A stretch of DNA of 64,000 nt from Rhizobium sp. Root708. GTDB lineage: Bacteria; Pseudomonadota; Alphaproteobacteria; Rhizobiales; Rhizobiaceae. Location: contig NZ_LMHV01000004.1 of NCBI RefSeq assembly GCF_001429725.1, forward strand, positions 63,261-127,260. Reading direction: 5' to 3'. Each line of letters begins with the position of its first letter. Position 1 is the stretch's first letter. Positions 49,372 to 57,667 of the stretch are shown here, one piece after another. The notes under the pieces are model-generated. The model was not told the origin of the DNA, made no database searches, and saw only the letters and a program-made list of their open reading frames with translations. A program made the translations under genes and the position numbers.

Positions 49372-49998
49372 TCAGCCCGATATCGCCTGTTCGCTGGTGA
49401 TGATGGCGATGCCCTTCTGGCGCATTTCCTCGATGGCGGCTGCGACGCCATCCGGCGTGATGCCGCGGCTTGCGTCTTCGATGAAACGAACCTTGATACC
49501 CGGCATCATCTCGAGCGCATCGAGGGCCGAGAACTTGACGCAATAGTCCGTCGCCAGGCCGCAGACGTCGAGGTCGGCAATACCCTGATCCTTGAGATAG
49601 GCGGCAAGGCCAGTGTGGGCGTCGCGGTCATTGTCGCGAAAGGCCGAATAGCTGTCCACCGAGCGGTTCAATCCCTTCTGGATGATAAGGTCGATCGCAT
49701 CGATGTTGAGGTGGGGATGCAGTTCGGCATCCTCGGTGCCCTGGACGCAATGGTCCGGCCACATCATCTGCGGCTTGCCGGAGAGCGTGCCCAGCTCGAA
49801 CGGTTCCTTATCGGGGTGGGACGACGCGAAGCTGCCGTGGTCCTCGGGGTGCCAGTCCTGCGAGGCGACGATGAAGTCGTATTTGCCGCTTTCGATCAGG
49901 CGGTTTGCGACCGGCACGACCTCGTGGCCCTCAAGGACCGGAAGGTTACCGCCGGGGCAAAAACCGTTCTGAATATCGACAAGCAGCAATGCCTTCAT
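49372..49998 (-). CDS. pncA: Nicotinamidase / pyrazinamidase
   Basis: A 208-aa cysteine hydrolase converting nicotinamide to nicotinate in NAD salvage. The catalytic triad is D8 (LLVDIQNGF), K108 (IIQKGLN) and C153 (ATDYCVKFSA), matching D10/K111/C156 of E. coli. The metal site DWHPEDH (48-54) is intact. GGGAG precedes ATG 49998; an in-frame ATG at 50049 would add 17 atypical residues. It also hydrolyses pyrazinamide in characterised relatives. Confidence 0.94.
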   Translation of the reverse strand: MKALLLVDIQNGFCPGGNLPVLEGHEVVPVANRLIESGKYDFIVASQDWHPEDHGSFASSHPDKEPFELGTLSGKPQMMWPDHCVQGTEDAELHPHLNIDAIDLIIQKGLNRSVDSYSAFRDNDRDAHTGLAAYLKDQGIADLDVCGLATDYCVKFSALDALEMMPGIKVRFIEDASRGITPDGVAAAIEEMRQKGIAIITSEQAISG

Positions 49999-50062
49999 CG
50001 AAACATCTCCCTTTGTTGCAGCGCAAGATGCCAAGGCTGAGGGAAACACGCAAGAGGCGAGA

Positions 50063-50088
50063 GGGCCTCGCGAATTGACGCGAGGCCC
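50063..50088 (-). terminator. Strong hairpin after the sugar permease gene
   Basis: GGGCCTCGCG (50063-50072) and CGCGAGGCCC (50079-50088) form a perfect 10-bp stem with a 6-nt loop, 10 bp beyond the stop of the permease gene. There is no T-run, so termination efficiency is uncertain. Confidence 0.6.
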
Positions 50089-50098
50089 AATCAGGCGA

Positions 50099-51385
50099 TC
50101 ACGCCGGGCGATGGCCCTTCAGGCCGTAGTAGGCGATATAGGCGTAGCAGATGATGGGCATCAGGAACGCCAGATGGATGCCAATCGTATCGGCCAGCCC
50201 GCCCTGGACGAGCGGCAGGATGGCGCCGCCGACGATTGCAAGGCAGAGGATGCCGGAGCCCTGGCTGGTGTACTTGCCGAGACCATAGAGCGCGAGGCTG
50301 AAGATCGTCGGAAACATGATCGAGTTGAAGAGACCGATTGCCAGTACCGACCACATGGCAACATGGCCGCCGGAGAATACGGTCAACAGCAGCAGGGCAA
50401 TGACGGCCACAGCGTTGAATGCGAGGGCCTTGCCGTCGTTGATGTACCGCATGGCGACCGCTCCGACGAACCGGCCGATCATCGCGCCGCCCCAGAAATA
50501 GGAAACGTGATGGGCGGCTTCGGCTTCGGAGAAGCCGGCGATATCAGGCTGGCTCATGAAGTTCACGAGGAAGCTGCCGATGCTGACTTCGGCACCGACA
50601 TAGAGAAAGATACCAACGGCACCGAGGACGAGATGGCGATACTGCCAGGCCGATCCGCCACCGCTTATCGGCTCGATCTCATCGCTGCCCTCGACCTGCG
50701 GCAACTTCAGTGCCGCGAAGAGTGCTCCGAGCAGCAGGAAGGCGACCGCCAGCAGCATGTACGGGAACTTCACCGCGCTTGCTTCGGCGATCTTGATGGC
50801 ATCAAGCTGTTCGGGCGTTGCGCCTGCTACGGCTGCCGTCGTCGCCGACAGGATCAGCAGGGCGCCGAACATCGGTGCTAGTGTCGTCCCGAGGGAGTTG
50901 AAGGCCTGCGTCAGCGTCAGGCGGCTTGCTGCCGTGTCGGGCGGGCCGAGCACGGTAACGTAAGGGTTGGCCGCGACCTGAAGCAGCGTGATGCCGGTCG
51001 CAAGAACGAAGAGAGCGCCGAGGAAGAGCGGGTAGGCGCGATAGCTGGCCGCCGGAATGAAAAGCGCGCAGCCGATGGCCGCGATCACCAAACCGATGAC
51101 GATGCCCTGCTTGTAGCCGATGCGCTTGACGAGTGCGCCTGCGGGCAGCGAGGCGATGAAGTAGGCGCCGAAGAAGCAGAACTGGATCAGCATAGACTGC
51201 GTGTAATTCAGCTGAAAGACATTCTTCAGATGGGGGACGAGAATGTCGTTAAGGCAGGTGATGAAACCCCACATGAAAAAGAGCGACGTCAGCGCGGTGA
51301 GGGCAAAGCGATAGTTTGGCGACGTTGAAGAGTCTGATGAAGTCGGGCTCGTCGTCGCGGCTTGATTGGTGATGATACCAGCCAC
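50099..51385 (-). CDS. Sugar MFS transporter of the FucP/GluP family
   Basis: A 428-aa twelve-helix proton symporter. Family motifs: [24 protein letters not shown] in helix 1, [24 protein letters not shown] helix 2, YKQGIVIGL, and ANPYVTVLG. FucP, GluP and related permeases import fucose, glucose or galactose; the specific sugar here is unknown. The best start is GTG 51385 with AAGAGG 9 nt upstream; the frame is open to an ATG at 51508, but those 41 residues are low-complexity and lack a good site. Confidence 0.9.
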   Translation of the reverse strand: MAGIITNQAATTSPTSSDSSTSPNYRFALTALTSLFFMWGFITCLNDILVPHLKNVFQLNYTQSMLIQFCFFGAYFIASLPAGALVKRIGYKQGIVIGLVIAAIGCALFIPAASYRAYPLFLGALFVLATGITLLQVAANPYVTVLGPPDTAASRLTLTQAFNSLGTTLAPMFGALLILSATTAAVAGATPEQLDAIKIAEASAVKFPYMLLAVAFLLLGALFAALKLPQVEGSDEIEPISGGGSAWQYRHLVLGAVGIFLYVGAEVSIGSFLVNFMSQPDIAGFSEAEAAHHVSYFWGGAMIGRFVGAVAMRYINDGKALAFNAVAVIALLLLTVFSGGHVAMWSVLAIGLFNSIMFPTIFSLALYGLGKYTSQGSGILCLAIVGGAILPLVQGGLADTIGIHLAFLMPIICYAYIAYYGLKGHRPA

Positions 51386-51722
51386 TTTAGGATACCTCTT
51401 TTTATTGTTGGCGCCGGGTATTTCCCTTTGGAAGCCGTCTTTCGAACGGGCCGGCGGCGGCTCGGCGGGCGCCCTGGGAGAAGGCGTGCAGCAAGCCACT
51501 CCCGCCATATAAGGCGGTTAAGAGGGTTTCGATAGTATTCAAACGATTTTTATTGTGCCTTGCGGCAACATTTTTCGCAGATGCGAATTCAATGACGGTC
51601 TGCGACCATTTCTATGCCGCTGGGTGATCAGGCGTAGTGTGGGAGCCTGCGGCGAAAACGCACCGCCTCTCTCCATTGCTCCGATCATTTTCGGCTCCCC
51701 CGGCGGAGCCGTCAAAGATCGG
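51386..51722. other. Intergenic region upstream of the sugar permease
   Basis: These 337 bp carry the permease promoter and the 3' region of the EF-hand gene. A hairpin CGGCTCC (51692-51698) / GGAGCCG (51705-51711), 12 bp beyond the EF-hand stop, may be its terminator but lacks a T-run. No convincing sugar-responsive operator was found. Confidence 0.5.
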
Positions 51723-52217
51723 TCAGGCCGTCTGAACGTCGCTGCTGCCGGTATCGGCTGCCGCGGAGGTGCCGTAGGTGTTTTGATAGGCGCGCAGTGC
51801 CGTCTGCATGTCGTCAAGCACTTCGGAGAGGATCGGATCGTCGGAACCGGAGGCGCTGGATGCGATGCTTGACGTATCGGCCGAGAGGATCTCGTCGGTC
51901 GTCAGCTTGCCGTCGCCGTTGGCGTCCAGAGAGGCAAGAATGCCTTTGGAATCGTCATCCGAGGAGCTGCTGTCATCGTCGCTGGCGCTCGACTGCTGCA
52001 TCTGCAGCATGATCGAAAGGATATCGCCAGCGATCTTCTGCGTAACACTTGCACCGTCATCGGTGCTCGTGGATGTCGAAGCTTTGGTCGATGAGGTGGA
52101 TGTCGAATTGGCGGCGGCAAGCTCGTCTGCGGAAATGATGCCGTCGCCGTTTTTATCGAGGCTGGAAAGAGAGCTGTATTGGGAAACGCCGCTCCCGATA
52201 GAAGAAACACTGGTCAC
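51723..52217 (-). CDS. EF-hand calcium-binding protein with Ser/Asp-rich linkers
   Basis: A 164-aa acidic protein with two canonical EF-hand loops: DKNGDGIISADE near residues 21-32 and DANGDGKLTTDE near 95-106. Between and after them are runs of Ser, Thr and Asp (for example SSTKASTSTSTDD and SDDDSSSSDDDS). It has no standard signal peptide; the N-terminus MTSVSSIGSGVSQYSS is Ser-rich. GTG 52217 is supported by a near-perfect AAAGGAGG. Calcium binding is expected; location and role are unknown. Resembles Ser-rich EF-hand proteins common in rhizobia, possibly secreted. Confidence 0.82.
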   Translation of the reverse strand: MTSVSSIGSGVSQYSSLSSLDKNGDGIISADELAAANSTSTSSTKASTSTSTDDGASVTQKIAGDILSIMLQMQQSSASDDDSSSSDDDSKGILASLDANGDGKLTTDEILSADTSSIASSASGSDDPILSEVLDDMQTALRAYQNTYGTSAAADTGSSDVQTA

Positions 52218-52569
52218 TTGAACCTCCTTTGCAAGGTCATCGTGAAACCCGCCTTTCATGGGCGGACACAAAGGGGGCTAGGGCGATTTTCGCTCTCCGT
52301 CAAAGCGGGAATGTCATGATGAATTTTCGCCGATTGACGCGTCGGGGCGAAGCAGGTTAACCTCTCGTCAAGGCTTTCCATCCTCTTGATTTATTTTATC
52401 TTATTCGCCGGTGATTTGCGCCTGGCGAGGAGGAATGGCCTTCGCGCGGATGGCGATCGTGCTGCTGTTTCCTGTTTTTGCGCGGTGTGACGGTGGTGGT
52501 TCGCCTGCGGCATTTTGTCGATCCCGCAAGGCGAGGTGATACCACCGCCGCGCGGGATCGACTGTCGAC
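52218..52569. other. Intergenic region between EF-hand and siderophore-interacting protein genes
   Basis: These 352 bp contain the EF-hand gene promoter region, including GTTAACC near 52356-52362. No gene, repeat or structured element could be supported. Confidence 0.4.
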
Positions 52570-53406
52570 TCAGTCGCCGTGGGTTTCGTGGAAGTCCGCC
52601 TGGCCTTTTTTCCAATAGCCGGCGGCTTTGATCCAGGCCTTCGGATGGTTGCGTTCCTCGACCATGATCGCACGAAGCCGTTTGGCGACGAGCGTTTCGC
52701 AGGCGATGAAGACATAACCGTCGCCGGCGGGCAGTGCGAGCTCGCGCAGCGCCTCGTCGAGCCGGGTCGTGGTGCCCGCAGGCTCGCTGCCGCGATGCAG
52801 CCAGATCGTCGTCAGTTCAGCCTTGCCTGTCAGGGCCTGCTCTTCCTCGGGGCCGGAGACTTCGACCACCACCAGCGCCTTGGCGGTTGCCGGCAGTTCT
52901 TCCAGCCTGCGACCGATTGCCGGCAGCGCCGTCTCGTCGCCGGCAAGCAGGTACCAATCGAAATCGGTGGCGACGACGAAGGAGCCGCGAGGGCCGCCGA
53001 TGCCGAGCTTGTCGCCGGGCTTGGCGTTGAGCGCCCATTCCGTCGCGGGACCCGCATCGTGGAGGGCGAAATCGAGGTCGAGTTCCTGGCTGGCGGCATC
53101 ATAACGCCGGGGCGTGTAGTCGCGCATCGACGGGCGTTTGGCGGGATCGATCAGCAGTTTTCCATCCGGGCCGACTTCCGGGAATGCCGGCTCCTCGCCG
53201 GGTGCCGGCACGAGAATCTTGATGTGGTCGTCATAGCCGAGGCTGACGAAGCCTTCGAGATCGGCGCCGGAGAGAGTTACGCGCAGCATTTGCGGGGTGA
53301 CGTTCCGGACGCGGCTGACTGTCAGCAGGCGGCGCTTGAGTTCATGACGAACGCGCTCGATGCGGTGGCGCTTTTCGGTGGTGTCGGGGGCGGTGTTTTC
53401 TGTCAT
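52570..53406 (-). CDS. Siderophore-interacting protein (FAD-binding ferric-siderophore reductase)
   Basis: A 278-aa flavoprotein of the ViuB/YqjH family. The N-terminal FAD domain has MRDYTPRRYD (R-x-Y-T-x-R), followed by DFALHDAGPATEWA and the NAD(P)H-binding LLAGDETALPAI; the C-terminus ends in GYWKKGQADFHE. Such enzymes reduce Fe(III)-siderophores in the cytoplasm to release iron. ATG 53406 is preceded by AAGGA; an upstream in-frame ATG at 53451 is less likely. Iron regulation (RirA or Irr) is plausible in this group of organisms but no clear box was seen. Confidence 0.92.
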   Translation of the reverse strand: MTENTAPDTTEKRHRIERVRHELKRRLLTVSRVRNVTPQMLRVTLSGADLEGFVSLGYDDHIKILVPAPGEEPAFPEVGPDGKLLIDPAKRPSMRDYTPRRYDAASQELDLDFALHDAGPATEWALNAKPGDKLGIGGPRGSFVVATDFDWYLLAGDETALPAIGRRLEELPATAKALVVVEVSGPEEEQALTGKAELTTIWLHRGSEPAGTTTRLDEALRELALPAGDGYVFIACETLVAKRLRAIMVEERNHPKAWIKAAGYWKKGQADFHETHGD

Positions 53407-53719
53407 CCTTCGTTCCTTGTATCGGAACCGAGGTGCGTGAGACGCAGGCATACCGCGCCGCTCGCATCCCGGTAGGGGGTTCGATCAGCGCGTTGATTGA
53501 CGTTAACGCTTACGTGCGGAGCCTGGAAGGGTCGCAGATGATGGGATCGTGTTTAGCCGCAGATCGCCGGAGTGGCAAGCTTGAAAACATGATTTTTAAA
53601 TGAAGGTTTTGTAATGCGATCACCGCTCGAAGCTCTGCCTCGAGGCGAACGGGACTTCGGTAGCAACTGGCGGAGCGGTTGCGATCGCGGTAGAAATTAT
53701 TGCAACTTGATGGAGGCGG
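53407..53719. other. Divergent promoter region, siderophore-interacting protein / DUF488
   Basis: These 313 bp separate two divergent genes. GACGTTAACG (53501-53510) is the only palindrome-like element of note. An ATG at 53614 with AAGG upstream opens a frame, but it runs antiphase through the DUF488 gene and is rejected. No Irr or RirA box is convincing. Confidence 0.4.
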
Positions 53720-54124
53720 ATGGTGGCGATCAGTGTCGTTCGATTGGGTTCGGAGCGAGCCGAGGGCGAGGGCGTTCGGATCGGCACCGTCCGGCGACCG
53801 CCACGGGGCGTGCCGAAGGAAGAGTTTTCAAGCCGCAACTATTACGACGTCTGGCTGCCGATCCTTTCGCCAAGCCAGACGCTCGTGACCGAAGCGAAGG
53901 CCGCGACGACGGATGCCGAGTGGGCGGTCTTCGTGCGCAGCTTCACGAAGGAAATGAAAGCGCCGGACGCGAGCCACGTGCTCGATCTGCTCGCGACGCT
54001 CTCGCATACGAGCCATTTCTCGATCGGCTGTTATTGCGAGAACGAGACGCACTGCCATCGAAGCGTGCTGCGGCACCTGCTTGAAGATCGCGGCGCGGCT
54101 TTCGTCGCGGAAAGCTGCGTTTGA
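53720..54124 (+). CDS. DUF488 family protein
   Basis: A 134-aa protein of the DUF488 family. Conserved parts are SVVRLGSERAEGEGVRIGTVR, YYDVWLPILSPS and the C-terminal LLATLSHTSHFSIGCYCENETHCHRSVL with the characteristic CYC...CHR cluster. The biochemical function is unknown. GGAGG stands 4-8 nt before the ATG. Confidence 0.88.
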   Translation: MVAISVVRLGSERAEGEGVRIGTVRRPPRGVPKEEFSSRNYYDVWLPILSPSQTLVTEAKAATTDAEWAVFVRSFTKEMKAPDASHVLDLLATLSHTSHFSIGCYCENETHCHRSVLRHLLEDRGAAFVAESCV

Positions 54125-54212
54125 TGGCCGTCGCTCCGTGGCGAGCGGCGGCCTTGCCGATCTCTCGAATTTCTGCCTTTCTTTTGCGCAGGGATCATCC
54201 GGAGCCAAAGCC

Positions 54213-54560
54213 ATGACCGAGCCCGGTCCAGAGGAAAAGATCGACGCGACGTTCCGCAACGGTTCGCTGACTGCGGCCGGGATCATTCTCGGCTTTTCCC
54301 TGAGCTTCATCAGCCACTGGGTCTCCAATCCCAACGACTGGAGCCGGATCGACATACTGCCGATGCTGCTGCTGACCCTCGGGATCGCGCTGCAGGTCAA
54401 GGTCTTTGCCGACCTGCTCGCCCGGGACTCGCTGATCGCGGCCAAATACGATCGGGCGCGACGGTGGTTTCTGATCGGCATCGCATTCGTTGCCGCCGGG
54501 ATCGGACTGGCATTGCTCAACGACATACTGGGGCTGGGTTCGATGCCGATCCTCGGGTGA
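54213..54560 (+). CDS. Small membrane protein, unknown function
   Basis: A 115-aa protein with three predicted membrane helices (about 19-36, 49-66, 85-105) and short polar ends. The start is ATG 54213 after GGAGCC; the frame is open upstream but overlaps the DUF488 gene. I do not recognise a family. A terminator begins within its stop codon, supporting a real transcript. Confidence 0.65.
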   Translation: MTEPGPEEKIDATFRNGSLTAAGIILGFSLSFISHWVSNPNDWSRIDILPMLLLTLGIALQVKVFADLLARDSLIAAKYDRARRWFLIGIAFVAAGIGLALLNDILGLGSMPILG

Positions 54561-54587
54561 GCGGGCGCCACGCCCGCTCCTTGAGCT
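54559..54587 (+). terminator. Hairpin terminator after the small membrane protein
   Basis: GAGCGGGCG (54559-54567) pairs perfectly with CGCCCGCTC (54571-54579) around CCA, followed by CTTGAGCTT. It could also serve the opposite-strand 33-aa gene. Confidence 0.65.
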
Positions 54588-54626
54588 TCGGACTTGCTCA
54601 GGCGCCGGATGCGCCTAGCCTCGGTA

Positions 54627-54728
54627 TCAGCTGCCGATGATCTTGTTGCAGGCAAGCGCGATCGTCGGACTGGTGAGGATGGCAACCATGAGCGAGGCTG
54701 CGATCAGAGGTAGCGAATAACGTTTCAT
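54627..54728 (-). CDS. Tiny exported peptide candidate, 33 aa
   Basis: The frame runs from the ATG complementary to 54726-54728 to a TGA at 54627-54629, encoding MKRYSLPLIAASLMV...ALACNKIIGS. It is essentially a signal peptide (KR start, long hydrophobic core, ALA before Cys) plus seven residues. The Cys follows ALA, an atypical lipobox, so cleavage by signal peptidase I or II are both conceivable. AAGGAGGA is ideally spaced before the ATG, and a stable hairpin (54744-54768) lies just upstream. It follows uvrD on the same strand by 111 bp. No known family is recognised. Confidence 0.5.
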   Translation of the reverse strand: MKRYSLPLIAASLMVAILTSPTIALACNKIIGS

Positions 54729-54743
54729 CTGCGTCCTCCTTCT

Positions 54744-54768
54744 CTCCCGCGATCAGTGCGCGCGGGAG
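54744..54768 (-). other. Hairpin between uvrD and the 33-aa peptide gene
   Basis: CTCCCGCG (54744-54751) pairs with CGCGGGAG (54761-54768). It is placed just ahead of the ribosome binding site of the small gene and 71 bp past the uvrD stop. It could end uvrD transcription or control translation of the small frame. Confidence 0.45.
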
Positions 54769-54839
54769 GCCAGTATGCGGGAGAGATCGCGGCAAGCGAA
54801 GTCACGAATGGGTGAGGGTGCCCCCAGCGCGCGGTCGTC

Positions 54840-57335
54840 TTACGAAACCGGCTCCACGAAGCCGTCCAGCACGCGTTTCTCGCCGGCGCGATCGAACTCG
54901 ATCGTCAGCTTGTTGCCCTCGATCATCTTGATGTTGCCGTTGCCGAACTTCATGTGGAAGACGCGGTCGCCGGTCTTGAATTTCGACGGTTCGGTTGTGG
55001 TGGATTTTGCCACCAGTTCGCCGTCGATAGTGCGGCCCTTGGGACCGGCTTCGCCGTAGCCGATGCGCTCGACCGAATGGCCGGAGCGGGAGCCCCAGTT
55101 GTCGCGGGTGGCGTCGTTGCGGTTTTGCTGGGCGCGCTTCCAGCCGGGGGTGGAGTGGCTATTGGCGAAGGGCTCGGCCTTGTCGAAGCGCGACTGGCCG
55201 TAGCCGCCGCGGCTGTAACCACCGTAGCTCTGCTCGACCGCCGCCACGTCTACGTGCGTCTCGGGCAGCTCCTCGAGGAAGCGCGAGGGGATGGTCGATT
55301 GCCAGAGGCCATGGATGCGGCGGTTGTTGACGAACCAGAGGTGGCAGCGGCGCTTGGCGCGGGTCAGCCCGACATAGGCAAGGCGGCGCTCTTCCTCAAG
55401 GCCGGCGCGGCCGGTCTCGTCGAGCGAGCGCTGGTGTGGGAAGAGGCCTTCCTCCCAGCCGGGCAGGAAGACGGTCTCGAATTCGAGGCCCTTGGCCGAG
55501 TGCAGCGTCATGATCGAGACGGCGTCGAGGTTTTCGTTCTGCTCGGCGTCCATGACCAGCGAGACGTGCTCGAGGAAGCCGCGCATCGACTCGAAGCTCT
55601 CCATCGAGCGGATGAGTTCCTTCAGGTTGTCGAGACGCGCGGGGGCGTCGGCGGTCTTGTCGCCCTTCCACATGTCGGTGTAGCCGGACTCTTCGAGGAT
55701 CTGCTCGGCAAGCTCGGTATGTGATGTGTTTTCAAGCCTTTCCTGCCATCTGCGGAAAGATTGAATCACGTCGAACAGCGCCTTGCGGGCCTTCGGCTTC
55801 AGTTCGTCGGTTTCGATGATATCGGCGGCTGCCGCCAGCATCGGGATGTCGCGGGCGCGGGCATAATCGTGCAGAGCACGCACGGTGGTATCGCCGAGGC
55901 CGCGCTTGGGGGTGTTGATGATGCGCTCGAAGGCGAGGTCGTCAGCGGGCTGGGCGACGAGGCGGAAATAGGCCATGGCATCGCGGATTTCGAGGCGCTC
56001 GTAGAAGCGCGGGCCGCCGATGACGCGGTAGTTGAGGCCGAGCGTGACGAAGCGGTCTTCGAACTCGCGCATCTGGAAGGAGGCGCGCACGAGGATGGCC
56101 ATATCGTTCAGCTTGTGCTGGTTACGCTGCAGCTGCTCGATCTCGTCGCCGATGGCGCGGGCTTCCTCTTCGGAGTCCCAAGAGTTGTGCAACTGCACCT
56201 TGATATCTTCAGGGTCGCGACGGTCGGTGAACAGCGTCTTGCCGAGGCGGCCTTCATTGTGGGTGATCAGGTGCGCGGCGGCGCCGAGTATATGGGCGGT
56301 CGAGCGGTAGTTGCGCTCGAGCTTGATCACCTTGGCGCCGGGGAAATCCTTCTCGAAGCGCAGGATGTTATCCACTTCGGCGCCGCGCCAGCCGTAGATC
56401 GACTGGTCGTCATCGCCGACGCAGCAGACGTTCTGCAGTTCACCCTTGGGGCGCTGCGCCAGCAACCGCAGCCACATGTACTGGGCGGTGTTGGTGTCCT
56501 GGTATTCGTCGACCAAAATATAGCGGAAGCGCTGGTGATATTCCTTGAGCAGATCAGGCGTCTTCCGGAAGATCGCGATCGGATGCATCAGGAGATCGCC
56601 AAAATCGCAGGCGTTCAGCGTCGAGAGCCGCTGCTGGTAGGCGAAGTAGAGTTCGCGGCCCTTGCCATTGGCGAAGGCGCGGGCGTCGCCCTCGGGGATA
56701 TCGGCGGGGCCGAGGCCCTTGTTCTTCCAGGTGTCGATCATGCCGGCGAACTGCTTGGCCGGCCAGCGCTTGTCGTCGAGGCCCTCGGCCTGGATGAGCT
56801 GCTTGACGAGGCGAACGACGTCGTCGGTATCGAGAATGGTGAAATCGGAGCGCAGGTTGACCAGCTCCGCGTGGCGGCGCAGCAGCTTGACGCCGATCGA
56901 GTGGAAGGTGCCGAGCCAGGGCATGCCCTCGACCGCGCCGCCGACGAGATGGGCGATGCGCTCCTTCATCTCGCGGGCGGCCTTATTGGTGAAGGTCACC
57001 GCCAGGATCTGCGAAGGGAAGGCGCGGTTGGTGTTGAGAATATGGGCGATGCGGGTGGTCAGCACGCGCGTCTTGCCGGTGCCGGCGCCGGCGAGCACAA
57101 GGACCGGGCCCTCCAGCGTCTCGACGGCTTCGGTCTGCTCGGGATTGAGGCCGTCAAGATAATCCGGCCGTTGCTGAGCGCCGCCACGGGCGGCCATGGC
57201 GCGGGCGGCGAGACCTCCTGATACCGGGGCCGAAACGGGCGCGCCTCGTGCGGGAGCGGCCGGGGCTTGCTGCTTGCGCGGCGCTTCGCCCGGCTCCTCG
57301 TCGAAGAAGGGCATATCGTCGAAACTATTGCTCAT
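54840..57335 (-). CDS. uvrD: UvrD/PcrA-type DNA helicase II
   Basis: An 831-aa superfamily 1A 3'-5' helicase for excision and mismatch repair. A Pro/Ala-rich N-terminal tail (1-60) precedes the Q motif LNPEQTEAV, Walker A GAGTGKT (83-89), VDEYQDTN (motif II), DDDQSIYGWRGA (motif III), LERNYRS (motif IV), MTLHSAKGLEFETVFLPG (motif V) and VGLTRAKRRCHLW (motif VI). The C-terminal 40 residues form a Tudor-like domain as in PcrA. ATG 57335 is taken as start; no strong Shine-Dalgarno is visible and an in-frame ATG at 57395 is possible. Divergent from the RND operon. Confidence 0.95.
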   Translation of the reverse strand: MSNSFDDMPFFDEEPGEAPRKQQAPAAPARGAPVSAPVSGGLAARAMAARGGAQQRPDYLDGLNPEQTEAVETLEGPVLVLAGAGTGKTRVLTTRIAHILNTNRAFPSQILAVTFTNKAAREMKERIAHLVGGAVEGMPWLGTFHSIGVKLLRRHAELVNLRSDFTILDTDDVVRLVKQLIQAEGLDDKRWPAKQFAGMIDTWKNKGLGPADIPEGDARAFANGKGRELYFAYQQRLSTLNACDFGDLLMHPIAIFRKTPDLLKEYHQRFRYILVDEYQDTNTAQYMWLRLLAQRPKGELQNVCCVGDDDQSIYGWRGAEVDNILRFEKDFPGAKVIKLERNYRSTAHILGAAAHLITHNEGRLGKTLFTDRRDPEDIKVQLHNSWDSEEEARAIGDEIEQLQRNQHKLNDMAILVRASFQMREFEDRFVTLGLNYRVIGGPRFYERLEIRDAMAYFRLVAQPADDLAFERIINTPKRGLGDTTVRALHDYARARDIPMLAAAADIIETDELKPKARKALFDVIQSFRRWQERLENTSHTELAEQILEESGYTDMWKGDKTADAPARLDNLKELIRSMESFESMRGFLEHVSLVMDAEQNENLDAVSIMTLHSAKGLEFETVFLPGWEEGLFPHQRSLDETGRAGLEEERRLAYVGLTRAKRRCHLWFVNNRRIHGLWQSTIPSRFLEELPETHVDVAAVEQSYGGYSRGGYGQSRFDKAEPFANSHSTPGWKRAQQNRNDATRDNWGSRSGHSVERIGYGEAGPKGRTIDGELVAKSTTTEPSKFKTGDRVFHMKFGNGNIKMIEGNKLTIEFDRAGEKRVLDGFVEPVS

Positions 57336-57521
57336 GGCGCGTAATGTAGTGATTCGGGATCGAAAGACCAGAAAAGATGTTCTGCTTTCATTCACGCGCG
57401 GGCGCTATCCTCAGCCTGTTGCCGGCAAGGTCAGCGCAGGTTTGCAATTACAGACTGCATTCGATTGGCGTGGCGGCGAACCTTTCGTGGCTTCGCGCGG
57501 GGGCTGCCGGTCACTTACTCT

Positions 57522-57545
57522 TGATATTACAATTTTGTAATATCA
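57522..57545. promoter_or_regulatory. Perfect 24-bp palindromic operator candidate
   Basis: TGATATTACAA (57522-57532) and TTGTAATATCA (57535-57545) are perfect inverted repeats with a 2-bp centre. The AT-rich site stands out from the GC-rich surroundings, about 125 bp before the RND adaptor start. Size and symmetry suit a TetR/AcrR- or MarR-type repressor dimer. The regulator gene is not adjacent. Confidence 0.65.
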
Positions 57546-57576
57546 GGGCAATTCGCTTGCCGCTGACCAGCAAAGA

Positions 57577-57588
57577 GACAATATTGTC
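57577..57588. promoter_or_regulatory. Perfect 12-bp palindrome upstream of the RND operon
   Basis: GACAATATTGTC is fully self-complementary and lies 31 bp past the larger palindrome and 79 bp before the adaptor start, near where a -10/+1 region would be expected. Possible second operator; inference. Confidence 0.45.
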
Positions 57589-57667
57589 GCAGATGCGCGG
57601 CACTTTGTCCTGCGGACGCCTCTTTCGATTGACCCTGGACCAGCCTCGAGTCCCTCTGGAGACGTGA

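Larger units (their letters stand above)
57336..57667. other. Divergent promoter region, uvrD / RND efflux operon
   Basis: These 332 bp lie between oppositely read genes and contain two perfect palindromes (57522-57545 and 57577-57588), likely operators of the efflux operon. No gene is supported. Confidence 0.6.

Noticed and set aside
53614..54084. A frame starting with a plausible ribosome binding site at 53614
   Set aside because: It runs antiphase through the DUF488 gene, whose CYC...CHR motif is unmistakable; the translation is basic low complexity.
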